Shown: positions 1 through 7,455 of the stretch, in pieces
How positions within the stretch are numbered: position 1 is the stretch's first letter
How the letters are laid out: each line of letters begins with the position of its first letter
The notes under the pieces: generated by a model
What the model was told of the DNA's origin: nothing
Database searches by the model: none
Seen by the model: only the letters and a program-made list of their open reading frames with translations
Position numbers and translations under genes: made by a program
DNA from: an uncultured Bacilli bacterium
GTDB lineage: Bacteria > Bacillota_I > Bacilli_A > RF39 > UBA660
DNA: 64,000 bases
NCBI GenBank assembly: GCA_934130165.1
Contig: CAKOXO010000005.1
Span: 7,738 to 71,737 of the forward strand
Direction of reading: 5' to 3'

Positions 1-1036
1 AACTGAAATGATTCCAAAAGAAGATGTAATAGTTATGATAACTAATGATGGCTATATCAAACGTACTAGCTTTAGAAGTTATTCGGCAAGTAGTGATGAT
101 TTGCCAACATTAAAAGATAATGATTATATTATTGGACAATATGAAATGTCTACTCTAGATACATTGTTAGTATTTACAACAGGAGGAAATTATTTATATA
201 TTCCAGTACATACTATCTTTGATATAAAATGGAAGGATATGGGAAAACATGTTTCTAATTTAATAGAAATAAATCCTGGAGAAAAAATAGTTTCTGCCAT
301 ACCTATATATTCATTTGATACAGATACTAATATAGTTATTGCTTCACAAAATGGTATGATTAAGCGTAGTAAAGTAAGTGATTTTAAATTAACTAGGTAT
401 TCCAAACCAGTTAGTTGTATGAAATTAAAAGATGATGATAAGGTAATTGATGCATTCCTAGAAAAGGAAAATACAGTTTTCTTAACTACAAACTCTGGAT
501 ATGGATTAAGTTTTAAAACTTCTGATATACCTGTTGTAGGAGTAAAAGCTAGTGGTGTTAAATCTATGAAATTAAAAGATGATAAAATAGTTTCAATAAA
601 TAATTTTGATTATAACAAGAGCGAATTTATCTCTATAATAACAGATAAGGGTACAGGAAAAAGAGTAAGATTAAATGAATTTCCTCTATCCTCTAGAGCG
701 TTAAGAGGCTTATTAGTATTAAGAGAGGTAAAAACTAATCCATATAAAGTATTAAAAACATTTATAATAGATAATAAAAAACATATAGGAATTAAAAATG
801 GCGATATCAATGTATTAAAAGTAACTGAACTTCCTATTCTTGATCGTTATTCTACAGGCAGTCAAATTTCAAAAAAAGAATTGGAAGATGCTTTTGTTAT
901 TAGTGAATTAGAAAAAAAAGAAGAAAATGTTTTAAGTGAGAAAGAAGAAACTGAAGAAGCAATTCCTAAAAGAGAGAAAATATCATTAAAAGAAATTGAT
1001 GATAGATTAATGACTATAGATGATTTTCTAAATTAA
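1..1036 (+). CDS. parC: DNA topoisomerase IV subunit A, C-terminal part (5' truncated)
   Basis: The reading frame is open from the window edge, so this is the 3' part of a larger gene. It encodes the C-terminal beta-pinwheel domain of the type IIA topoisomerase A subunit, which wraps DNA while the missing N-terminal part cuts and rejoins it to decatenate chromosomes. Blade repeats of the type 'VIVMITNDGYIKRTS', 'VIASQNGMIKRS' and 'IITDKGTGKRVRL' are visible. The opening blade, with its GYIKRTS-R-S-x-x-AS pattern, fits Gram-positive ParC (GrlA) better than GyrA, as I recall those sequences. The last 50 residues are a charged Glu/Lys tail ending in TIDDFLN. An intrinsic terminator follows directly. 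ParC versus GyrA would be settled by the N-terminal half and a parE neighbour upstream of the window. Confidence 0.85.
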   Translation, partial: TEMIPKEDVIVMITNDGYIKRTSFRSYSASSDDLPTLKDNDYIIGQYEMSTLDTLLVFTTGGNYLYIPVHTIFDIKWKDMGKHVSNLIEINPGEKIVSAIPIYSFDTDTNIVIASQNGMIKRSKVSDFKLTRYSKPVSCMKLKDDDKVIDAFLEKENTVFLTTNSGYGLSFKTSDIPVVGVKASGVKSMKLKDDKIVSINNFDYNKSEFISIITDKGTGKRVRLNEFPLSSRALRGLLVLREVKTNPYKVLKTFIIDNKKHIGIKNGDINVLKVTELPILDRYSTGSQISKKELEDAFVISELEKKEENVLSEKEETEEAIPKREKISLKEIDDRLMTIDDFLN

Positions 1037-1042
1037 TATAAA

Positions 1043-1069
1043 AATAAGTGGTAAGCACTTATTTTTTTT
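1043..1069 (+). terminator. intrinsic terminator after parC
   Basis: AATAAGTG pairs with CACTTATT across a five-base loop and is followed by a run of eight T. It separates parC from the ylb genes. Confidence 0.85.
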
Positions 1070-1092
1070 CATATATATTATTAGGTGATTAT

Positions 1093-1449
1093 ATGTCTAA
1101 AGATTTATTTAAAAAATTTGTAAGACTACATCCAGAATTAGGTAATAGTGTAATGGATAACAAAACAAGTTGGCAAAAATTATATGAATTATATGAAATG
1201 TATGGTGAAGAAAGTAATGTTTGGGATAAATATTTATCAACAAATAAAATAGTTGAGCAAACAAAATCAAATGAAACATCTTTTGGTGATTTAATAAATA
1301 TGATAAGAAATGTTGATTTGGAGTCAGTTCAAAAGGGAGTAAATAACCTTCAAAAAACAATAGGATTACTTCAAGATATTGGTATAGGAACAAAGACTAA
1401 AACACCTAATTATGAACCAAGACCAATGTATAGATACTTTGATGATTAA
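1093..1449 (+). CDS. ylbD: YlbD-like putative spore coat protein
   Basis: 118 residues. The N-terminus has the pattern of YlbD family proteins: an FKKFVRLHPEL segment, then a TSWQKLYELYEMYGEE segment and a Trp. The B. subtilis homologue is annotated as a putative coat protein; its biochemical role is unclear. The start at 1093 is chosen because AGGTGATT lies just upstream; an in-frame GTG 45 bases earlier has no such site and falls inside the parC terminator. The stop codon overlaps the start of the next gene (TAATG), so the two are translationally coupled. The order ylbD-ylbE-ylbF-rsmD matches Bacillus, which supports the assignment more than the sequence alone does. Confidence 0.7.
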   Translation: MSKDLFKKFVRLHPELGNSVMDNKTSWQKLYELYEMYGEESNVWDKYLSTNKIVEQTKSNETSFGDLINMIRNVDLESVQKGVNNLQKTIGLLQDIGIGTKTKTPNYEPRPMYRYFDD

Positions 1450-1670
1450 TGGATGTTAAAACACAAATAATCATAAGAAGTAATCCTAATATTTATAAAT
1501 ATTTAAGAGAATATTCCTATTGGTATAAAATGCTTAATAGAAATCCAGAAAGTATTAAAGATCTAGAAATAGAGATGAAAAATAAATATAAATTAACTAC
1601 CGAAGATAAATTAGAAAAAATTAATAATAGTATGAGCCTAATCAGAAGTTTTATGGATGTATTAAAATAA
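1449..1670 (+). CDS. ylbE: YlbE-like protein
   Basis: 73 residues, close to the usual length of the YlbE family, with the characteristic pattern of an N-terminal 'NPNIYKYLRE' stretch, 'WYKMLNRNP' and a short C-terminal helix. The function of the family is unknown. The ATG overlaps the stop of the YlbD-like gene by one base, and an intrinsic terminator follows the gene. Position between the ylbD-like and ylbF-like genes matches the Bacillus order. Confidence 0.7.
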   Translation: MDVKTQIIIRSNPNIYKYLREYSYWYKMLNRNPESIKDLEIEMKNKYKLTTEDKLEKINNSMSLIRSFMDVLK

Positions 1671-1699
1671 AAGGAAATTGCTAAATTTCCTTTTATTTG
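1669..1699 (+). terminator. intrinsic terminator after ylbE
   Basis: AAAAGGAAATT pairs with AATTTCCTTTT across a four-base loop, then a T-rich tail. The stem begins at the ylbE stop codon. Confidence 0.8.
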
Positions 1700-1722
1700 T
1701 TATACTTTAAAAGGTGAATAAT

Positions 1723-2016
1723 ATGGAAGAGTTATTGAACAGATTAGACAAATTAAAAAAAGAACTAGATAATTTGCCTCTTTTTAAAGAACTTGATTTA
1801 TGTAGACAAAATATCAGTAATAATAAAGAACTTGTAGAAAAAATAGAAAAATATAATTTAACAAAAAATAATAGTTTAAGGCTTGAAATTTATAGTTATA
1901 AAGAAATTCAAGAATATAAAGAAAAAGAAAATGAATTAAATTTAATGATATTAGAAATAAATAAGAAATTAAAAACCATTACTAATAAAAGGAGTTGTCA
2001 TAATGAAAGTAATTAG
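1723..2016 (+). CDS. YlbF/YmcA-like helical protein
   Basis: 97 residues, almost entirely predicted helix with heptad-like Leu/Ile spacing and many Lys and Glu. Its place directly before rsmD is where ylbF lies in Bacillus, where YlbF forms the Y-complex that assists RNase Y and influences competence, sporulation and biofilm. The start at 1723 follows AAAGGTGAATA; the in-frame codon nine bases upstream lies within that ribosome site. It overlaps the start of rsmD by 14 bases. Sequence similarity alone is weak; the assignment rests mainly on size, helical character and synteny. Confidence 0.55.
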   Translation: MEELLNRLDKLKKELDNLPLFKELDLCRQNISNNKELVEKIEKYNLTKNNSLRLEIYSYKEIQEYKEKENELNLMILEINKKLKTITNKRSCHNESN

Positions 2017-2545
2017 TGGTATTTTAAAGGGGAGAAAAATTGATGGGTATAATCTAGATGGCACAAGACCTACAATGGATAGAGTAAAAGAAAGTCTTTT
2101 TGCAATGATTCAAAATTATATAGATGAAAGTATCTGTCTTGATTTATTTGCTGGTAGTGGTAATCTAGGGATAGAAGCAATAAGTGAAGGCGCTAATTTT
2201 GTATACTTCAATGATAACAATAAAAAAGCTGTTGAAGTGATAAAAAGTAATATAAAGAATTTTAATATCATAGAAAAATCTAAAGTTTTAAATATGAATT
2301 ATAAAAAAGTGCTAAATGAATTAAATGGTCAAAAAATAGATATAATATTTCTTGATCCTCCGTATAAAACTAACTATATAGAGGAGAGTATAAAAATAAT
2401 TAATTCTAATAATTTATTAAGTAATACTGGTATTATTGTATGTGAAAGCAGTGATTTAAATAAAATAATATATACTGATGATTTTCAAATTTTAAAAGAA
2501 AAGAAATATGGAGATAAGTGGGTAGTAATACTAGGAAAAATATGA
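2003..2545 (+). CDS. rsmD: 16S rRNA (guanine966-N2)-methyltransferase RsmD
   Basis: 180 residues, the usual length. RsmD methylates G966 of 16S rRNA in the assembling small subunit using S-adenosylmethionine. Visible motifs are the N-terminal 'GILKGRKI' and 'RPTMDRVKESLF' signatures, the SAM-binding 'DLFAGSGNLGIEA' at about residue 47 and the catalytic DPPY at 118-121. An AAAAGGAG ribosome site lies before the ATG. In Bacillus coaD follows rsmD; here a surface protein gene follows instead. The gene ends in TGA with no in-frame stop close behind, which argues that TGA is a genuine stop in this organism. Confidence 0.92.
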   Translation: MKVISGILKGRKIDGYNLDGTRPTMDRVKESLFAMIQNYIDESICLDLFAGSGNLGIEAISEGANFVYFNDNNKKAVEVIKSNIKNFNIIEKSKVLNMNYKKVLNELNGQKIDIIFLDPPYKTNYIEESIKIINSNNLLSNTGIIVCESSDLNKIIYTDDFQILKEKKYGDKWVVILGKI

Positions 2546-2575
2546 TATTATTGTGATAATAGGGATAGTGATAGT

Positions 2576-3826
2576 GTGAGAAAATTAAATAATAAAGGCT
2601 TTGCTATAGGTACAATTTTATATGGTTTATTAATAGTAATGGTACTTCTTATGTCATTATTAATGAGTACTATGGCATTTGGACGTAGCAATAGTAAAAA
2701 ATATGTTGATGAAGTAATTGATAAACTAGAAATGAGATATGATACTCAAGGTAGATGTAATCTTGCCAGTGATAGCTTACAAATAATGGGATTGCCAGTT
2801 GGTGTAGAATGTAAATTATATGATTTAAGTAATAAAGAAATTGAATCAAGTAATAAATATTCCTGGACTATATATAACATATATAATCCAAACTACCCAA
2901 CGCCAAAATTAACCACAACACCTAAATTAGATAATACTGAAAACATTTATTTAATAAATTTACATGTAACACTAATACCTACAAGCAGAAAATATAAACG
3001 TGCTACAGCAAATATAGAAAATATAAGGTTAAAAAAAATATCAGGTAATATAGATTTAAATGGAGAAAATTCTAATACAGGAATATTCAAATCAAAAAAA
3101 GAGTGTGGAGATCAATATAACAGGTGTGATGATAGTTGGATACCTATTACAGATAAACCAAAGAAAGATGAAACTGGATTTCTATTTTACAAAGTTAATG
3201 AAAATGAGTCTCTTCCTTTTTATGTTATTGATCAAGAAAAATCTAATGGTGATATTTATTTAACACTAATTTCAGCAAAGGATATTACTCAGTCAATCTG
3301 GTATAGAGGTATTAATATAGCTGGACCAATAGCAGCAATGAATTCCCTTCAAAAAGCAACAGCATCATGGAATAATGTTTCACAAAATTCATTTAATATG
3401 GGTGTAGACGAATTTAAAAATAACAAATTTACTGGGTGTAGTGATAATAAATGTACAAAAAATACATATACAAAAACTTTTTCTTCCCAAAAAGCTCGCT
3501 TGATTACAGTGCAAGAAGCAATGGATTTAGGTTGCAGATTTTGGAATGAAAGCAATTCACATGCGTCTTGCCCATTTTATTTGTATAACAATTTATTTTC
3601 ATCTAAGAGTTATAATGGTACTAGTAATGATACAACAGCAGGGATAGGATATTGGACAATGAATGCAGATAGCGAATATAAAAACAATGCTATAGCTATT
3701 TTTTCATCAGGTGATATTGGTGGTAAGAATGCACACACTGGATGTTATGATTCAAATGAATGTGGCACTAATGAACACGCTAAAGGAATAAGACCTGTTA
3801 TAAAAATTAAATATACAGAAGATTAA
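2576..3826 (+). CDS. pilin-like N-terminus, extracellular Cys-containing surface protein
   Basis: 416 residues, function not recognised. The N-terminus carries a prepilin-like 'NNKGF' (Gly8/Phe9) followed by a hydrophobic helix of about 25 residues, but Thr rather than Glu occupies the usual +5 position, so it may be an atypical pseudopilin or a plain signal anchor. The remainder is polar and Asn-rich with scattered Cys. The C-terminal 200 residues have the layout of a domain frequent in gut Firmicutes surface proteins: 'ARLITVQEAMDLGC', then a 'YWTMNAD' strand, then a terminal 'GIRPVIKIKY'. This is reminiscent of DUF6273-type or lectin-like folds, but that is a guess. The start is GTG with only a weak ribosome site. 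The CIRCE-type terminator lies just downstream. Confidence 0.6.
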   Translation: MRKLNNKGFAIGTILYGLLIVMVLLMSLLMSTMAFGRSNSKKYVDEVIDKLEMRYDTQGRCNLASDSLQIMGLPVGVECKLYDLSNKEIESSNKYSWTIYNIYNPNYPTPKLTTTPKLDNTENIYLINLHVTLIPTSRKYKRATANIENIRLKKISGNIDLNGENSNTGIFKSKKECGDQYNRCDDSWIPITDKPKKDETGFLFYKVNENESLPFYVIDQEKSNGDIYLTLISAKDITQSIWYRGINIAGPIAAMNSLQKATASWNNVSQNSFNMGVDEFKNNKFTGCSDNKCTKNTYTKTFSSQKARLITVQEAMDLGCRFWNESNSHASCPFYLYNNLFSSKSYNGTSNDTTAGIGYWTMNADSEYKNNAIAIFSSGDIGGKNAHTGCYDSNECGTNEHAKGIRPVIKIKYTED

Positions 3827-3828
3827 AT

Positions 3829-3866
3829 TAATTAGCACTTTGGTATTGACAAGTGCTAATTTTTTG
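3829..3866 (+). terminator. intrinsic terminator overlapping a CIRCE-like repeat
   Basis: An 11-base stem (AATTAGCACTT / AAGTGCTAATT) with a ten-base loop and a T run ends the surface protein gene. The same bases form a CIRCE-like repeat and contain the -35 box of the heat-shock promoter. Confidence 0.75.
3832..3859 (+). promoter_or_regulatory. CIRCE-like HrcA operator, upstream copy
   Basis: TTAGCACTT, ten bases, AAGTGCTAA. The arms match the CIRCE consensus TTAGCACTC-N9-GAGTGCTAA except at the innermost base, and the spacer is one base longer than usual. It overlaps the -35 hexamer, so HrcA bound here would block RNA polymerase. Because it also serves as a terminator stem, its operator role is less certain than that of the second copy. 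Confidence 0.65.
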
Positions 3867-3875
3867 TCATATAAT
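3846..3875 (+). promoter_or_regulatory. sigma-A promoter of the hrcA operon
   Basis: TTGACA at 3846-3851 and TATAAT at 3870-3875 with an 18-base spacer, both perfect consensus hexamers. CIRCE-type repeats overlap and flank it, as in classical class I heat-shock operons. Confidence 0.88.
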
Positions 3876-3879
3876 ACAG

Positions 3880-3906
3880 TTAGCACTCATAAAATAATAG
3901 TGCTAG
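3880..3906 (+). promoter_or_regulatory. CIRCE operator, downstream copy
   Basis: TTAGCACTC, nine bases, TAGTGCTAG. The left arm is perfect and the spacer is exactly nine; the right arm differs at both ends. It lies just after the -10 box and runs into the hrcA ribosome site (AGGAGG at 3905-3910), so it would act on the transcription start and possibly on translation. This is the known target of HrcA. Confidence 0.88.
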
Positions 3907-3916
3907 GAGGTGTAGA

Positions 3917-4915
3917 ATGTTAACTAAAAGACAAGAAGATATTCTAAAGCTGATAGTTGAACATTATATTAAACTAGCAAAACCAATTGGTTCAAAATTA
4001 ATTTGTAAAAAATTAAAGTGTTCAAGTGCTACAGTGAGAAATGAAATGGCAACACTTGAAAATGTTGGACTTTTGGAAAAAACACATACTTCCTCTGGTA
4101 GAATTCCTAGTGAAGAAGGTTACAGATATTATGTTGATAATCTAATGGAATTAAAAAAAATGAATGCTGAAGATATGCTGAAGCTTCAAATGATATTTAG
4201 AAATCAGCAATTACCGTTAGCAGATTGTATTACCAAAAGTTTACAAATAATATCTGATATGACTAGTTATGCAACTATAGCTTTAGGAACAAATTCACAT
4301 GAAAATTTACTTAAACAAATTGAAGCAGTCCCAATCGATGAAAATAATATAGTTGTAATTGTAATTACAGATAAAGGTCATGTAGAACACAAAGAAATGA
4401 GATTGGAAGATATTTCTTTGGAAGAAATTAAAAAAACAGTTAACTTAATTAATAATCTTATAATAGGAACTCCAATAGATGAGGTTAGTGCTAAACTAGA
4501 ATATGAAGTAAAACCTATAATAGGAAAATATGTAGTTCAACATGAACAATTATATAATGCTTTCTACAACGTATTTTCTGATTTTTCGACTAAAAATAGT
4601 GATATAAATATAGTTGGTCGTACAAAATTCTTGGAACAACCTGAATTTGGAAATATTGAAAAAATTAAAAATATTTTTAATAAGTTGGATGATAGTGAAA
4701 CTTTAAGAGAAATTAGAGAAGATGGAGATAATAATATTAAAGTATTCATTGGTAGTGAAAATAATATTGATGATGATGTTACTGTTATTAAAACTAAATT
4801 CACTAATGGATTAGAGGAAGGAACTATTGCTATTGTAGGACCTAAGAGAATGGATTATGAAAGAGTTGTTTCAATGTTGGAATTTTTAAAAGAAAATATA
4901 GAAAGTGATAATTAA
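3917..4915 (+). CDS. hrcA: heat-inducible transcription repressor HrcA
   Basis: 332 residues, normal length. HrcA is a dimeric repressor that binds CIRCE and shuts off chaperone genes until GroE becomes limiting. The N-terminal winged helix begins 'LTKRQEDILKLIVEHYIKLAKPIGSK' in pattern, with 'SSATVRNEMATLE' as recognition helix and 'THTSSGRIPSEEGYR' as the family signature at about 56-70. First gene of the operon, behind AGGAGG and with CIRCE copies in its own leader, so it is autoregulated. The downstream grpE gene starts 13 bases after its stop. Confidence 0.95.
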   Translation: MLTKRQEDILKLIVEHYIKLAKPIGSKLICKKLKCSSATVRNEMATLENVGLLEKTHTSSGRIPSEEGYRYYVDNLMELKKMNAEDMLKLQMIFRNQQLPLADCITKSLQIISDMTSYATIALGTNSHENLLKQIEAVPIDENNIVVIVITDKGHVEHKEMRLEDISLEEIKKTVNLINNLIIGTPIDEVSAKLEYEVKPIIGKYVVQHEQLYNAFYNVFSDFSTKNSDINIVGRTKFLEQPEFGNIEKIKNIFNKLDDSETLREIREDGDNNIKVFIGSENNIDDDVTVIKTKFTNGLEEGTIAIVGPKRMDYERVVSMLEFLKENIESDN

Positions 4916-4928
4916 AAGAGGTGAAGAG

Positions 4929-5546
4929 ATGACGGAAGAAAAAAAGATAAAAGAAGAAAAAATAGAAGAGTGCAAATGTGATGATAAGAAAGATAATAAA
5001 GAACATCATAAATGTGAATGTCATAATAAAAAGGAACATAAAAAAGATAAATGTGAGTGTAAGAATAAAAAAACTGATGAATTAGAAAAAGAAAAGGAAC
5101 AACTGCTAAAACAGGTTTCTGATCTAACAGAAAAAATAAAACTTACGCAAGCAGAATTAATTAATTATCGTAAAAGAAAAGATGAAGAAGTTAGTAATTT
5201 TAAGAGATTTTGTAATCAAGATATAATTGCTGAACTTATTCCAATTATAGATAATTTTGAAAGAGCTATTAGTTTGGATGACAATGACTTAACTGATGAG
5301 TTATCTAAATTCTTAGCTGGATTTAAGATGATGTATGCATCACTTATGGAAGTTTTAAAGAAATTTGGTGTTGAAGAAATATCTCGTCAAGGAGAAATCT
5401 TTGATGCTAATTTAGAAGAAGCTTTAATGACTGATAACTTAGATGAATATGAAGAAGATGCAGTTACTGAAGTTTTATTAAAAGGATATAAACTTAATGG
5501 TAGGGTAATAAGACCTGCCTCAGTTAAAATAAATAAGAAAGATTAA
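4929..5546 (+). CDS. grpE: nucleotide exchange factor GrpE with a Cys/His-rich N-terminal extension
   Basis: 205 residues. GrpE releases ADP from DnaK. The long coiled coil (about residues 50-105, 'KEKEQLLKQVSDLTEKIKLTQ' type) and the C-terminal beta domain ending 'GYKLNGRVIRPASVKI' are typical. The first 48 residues are not: three CxC pairs (15/17, 29/31, 42/44) and His at 26, 27, 32 and 37 sit in a very Lys/Glu/Asp-rich segment, which looks able to bind metal. The start at 4929 is chosen because AGAGGTGAAG precedes it; the in-frame GTG at 4905 lies inside hrcA before that site. Follows hrcA and precedes dnaK with a short gap, under the same CIRCE promoter. Confidence 0.93.
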   Translation: MTEEKKIKEEKIEECKCDDKKDNKEHHKCECHNKKEHKKDKCECKNKKTDELEKEKEQLLKQVSDLTEKIKLTQAELINYRKRKDEEVSNFKRFCNQDIIAELIPIIDNFERAISLDDNDLTDELSKFLAGFKMMYASLMEVLKKFGVEEISRQGEIFDANLEEALMTDNLDEYEEDAVTEVLLKGYKLNGRVIRPASVKINKKD

Positions 5547-5563
5547 ATAAAGGAGAGATAAAT

Positions 5564-7390
5564 ATGAGTAAAATAATAGGTATTGATTTAGGTACAACAA
5601 ATTCATGTTGTGCAGTATTGGAAGCTGGAGCACCAAAGGTAATTCCTAATCCAGAAGGAGGAAGAACTACACCTTCAGTTGTAGCATTTAAAAAAGGAGA
5701 ACGTATCGTTGGTGATGCTGCTAAACGTCAAGCATTAACTAACCCAAATACTATTTCATCAATTAAAAGATTGATGGGTAGTGGAGATAAAGTAGAAGCA
5801 GAAGGTAAAGAATATACACCAGAAGAAATTTCTGCAATGATTTTATCTTATATTAAAGATTATGCTGAAAGTTATTTAGGAGAAAAAGTAGATAAAGCAG
5901 TTATTACTGTACCTGCATACTTTAACGATAGTCAAAGACAAGCAACTAAAAATGCTGGTAAGATTGCTGGACTTGAAGTAGAAAGAATTATTAATGAACC
6001 AACTGCTGCTGCACTAGCTTATGGTCTTGAAAAAGATGAAGGTCAAACAATTTTAGTATATGACCTTGGTGGTGGAACATTTGATGTTTCAATTCTTGAA
6101 TTAGGTGATGGTGTATTTGAAGTTAAGTCTACTAATGGTAACAATAAATTAGGTGGAGATGACTTTGATAAAGCTATTATTGATTATTTAGTAAAAGAAT
6201 TTAAACATGAAAATAGCGTTGATTTAAGTAAAGATAAAATGGCGATGCAAAGGCTTAAAGAAGCTGCAGAAAAAGCTAAAAAAGATTTATCAGGAGTTCT
6301 ATCAACTCAAATTTCTGCACCGTTTATTGCTAAAGGAGACGATGGAGAACCTCTACATCTAGATATGACTTTAACAAGAGCTAAATTTGAAGATTTGATT
6401 CGTGATTTAGTAGAATCTACTCTAGATCCTGTTAAAAAAGCATTAAAAGATGCTAAAATGAAAAAAGAAGATATCGATAAGGTAATATTTGTTGGTGGAT
6501 CTACTCGTATTCCAATGGTATATGATTTAATTACTAAAGAATTAGGAAAAGAACCATCTCGTGAAGTTAACCCTGATGAAGTAGTTGCTATGGGTGCTGC
6601 TATTCAAGGTGGAGTTTTAACAGGAGATGTTAATGATATAGTATTACTTGATGTTACACCATTATCACTAGGTATTGAAACATTAGGTGGAGTTATGACT
6701 ACATTAATTCCAAGAAATACTACAATTCCAACATCTAAGAGTGAAGTTTTCTCAACTGCTGCAGATAATCAACCTGCTGTTGATATTCATGTATTACAAG
6801 GTGAAAGACCAATGGCTCAAGATAATAAAACTTTAGGAAGATTTCAATTAACTAATATTCCACCAGCACCACGTGGAGTACCACAAATCGAAGTTAAATT
6901 TGATATTGATGCTAATGGTATAGTTAATGTTACTGCTAAAGATTTAGGAACAAACAAAGAACAATCAATTACAATTACATCTAATACTACTTTAACTGAT
7001 GAAGAAATTGAAAAAATGATGAAAGAAGCTGAAGCTAATAAGGCAGAAGATGATAAGAAGAAAGAAGAAGCTGAAGTTAAAAACGAAGCTGAACAATTAG
7101 TATTCCAATCAGAAAAAGCTATTAAAGATTTAGGTGATAAGGCTGATAAAAAAGAAGTTAAAGAAGTAGAAGAATTAGTAAAAGATTTAAAAGAAGCTTT
7201 AACAAAAGATGATATAGAAGATATTAAGAAAAAGAAAGATAAACTTAATGAAAAAGCTATGGGATTAGCTGCAAAAGTTTATGAACAAGCAAATAAAGAA
7301 AGACAAGAAGCTAGTGAAAAGGATGCTAGTGAAGATAAAAAATCTGATAAAAACGATGATGTAGCAGACGCTGATTATGAAGAAAAATAA
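5564..7390 (+). CDS. dnaK: chaperone DnaK (Hsp70)
   Basis: 608 residues, the usual length for Gram-positive DnaK. ATP-driven chaperone that works with DnaJ and GrpE in the cytoplasm. The phosphate-1 loop 'GIDLGTTNS' (6-14), 'VYDLGGGTFDVSIL' and 'FVGGSTRIPMV' of the ATPase domain, the linker 'LLDVTPLSLGIETLGG' and the substrate-binding domain 'VLQGERPMAQDNKTLG' are all present. The tail is acidic and ends DADYEEK. Ribosome site AAAGGAGAG. A stable hairpin follows, then pepF intervenes before dnaJ. Codon use is G- and C-richer than in neighbouring unknown genes, consistent with high expression. Confidence 0.97.
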   Translation: MSKIIGIDLGTTNSCCAVLEAGAPKVIPNPEGGRTTPSVVAFKKGERIVGDAAKRQALTNPNTISSIKRLMGSGDKVEAEGKEYTPEEISAMILSYIKDYAESYLGEKVDKAVITVPAYFNDSQRQATKNAGKIAGLEVERIINEPTAAALAYGLEKDEGQTILVYDLGGGTFDVSILELGDGVFEVKSTNGNNKLGGDDFDKAIIDYLVKEFKHENSVDLSKDKMAMQRLKEAAEKAKKDLSGVLSTQISAPFIAKGDDGEPLHLDMTLTRAKFEDLIRDLVESTLDPVKKALKDAKMKKEDIDKVIFVGGSTRIPMVYDLITKELGKEPSREVNPDEVVAMGAAIQGGVLTGDVNDIVLLDVTPLSLGIETLGGVMTTLIPRNTTIPTSKSEVFSTAADNQPAVDIHVLQGERPMAQDNKTLGRFQLTNIPPAPRGVPQIEVKFDIDANGIVNVTAKDLGTNKEQSITITSNTTLTDEEIEKMMKEAEANKAEDDKKKEEAEVKNEAEQLVFQSEKAIKDLGDKADKKEVKEVEELVKDLKEALTKDDIEDIKKKKDKLNEKAMGLAAKVYEQANKERQEASEKDASEDKKSDKNDDVADADYEEK

Positions 7391-7404
7391 TAATAAGTAA
7401 CATA

Positions 7405-7436
7405 AGTGAAGTTCTAGGAAACTAGAACTTTTCACT
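7405..7436 (+). terminator. stable stem-loop between dnaK and pepF
   Basis: GTTCTAG-GAAA-CTAGAAC forms a perfect tetraloop hairpin, extended by AGTGAA/TTCACT with a small bulge. The T tract is short and interrupted, so it may be a partial terminator or a processing/stabilising structure that sets dnaK message above pepF-dnaJ. Confidence 0.6.
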
Positions 7437-7455
7437 GATATATGAAAGGATAATT

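Noticed and set aside
2524..2545. TGA read as tryptophan (mycoplasma code)
   Set aside because: rsmD ends in TGA with a normal length, and many Trp in conserved positions use TGG.
4905..4928. Earlier GTG start for grpE
   Set aside because: It lies inside hrcA before the ribosome site; ATG at 4929 fits better.
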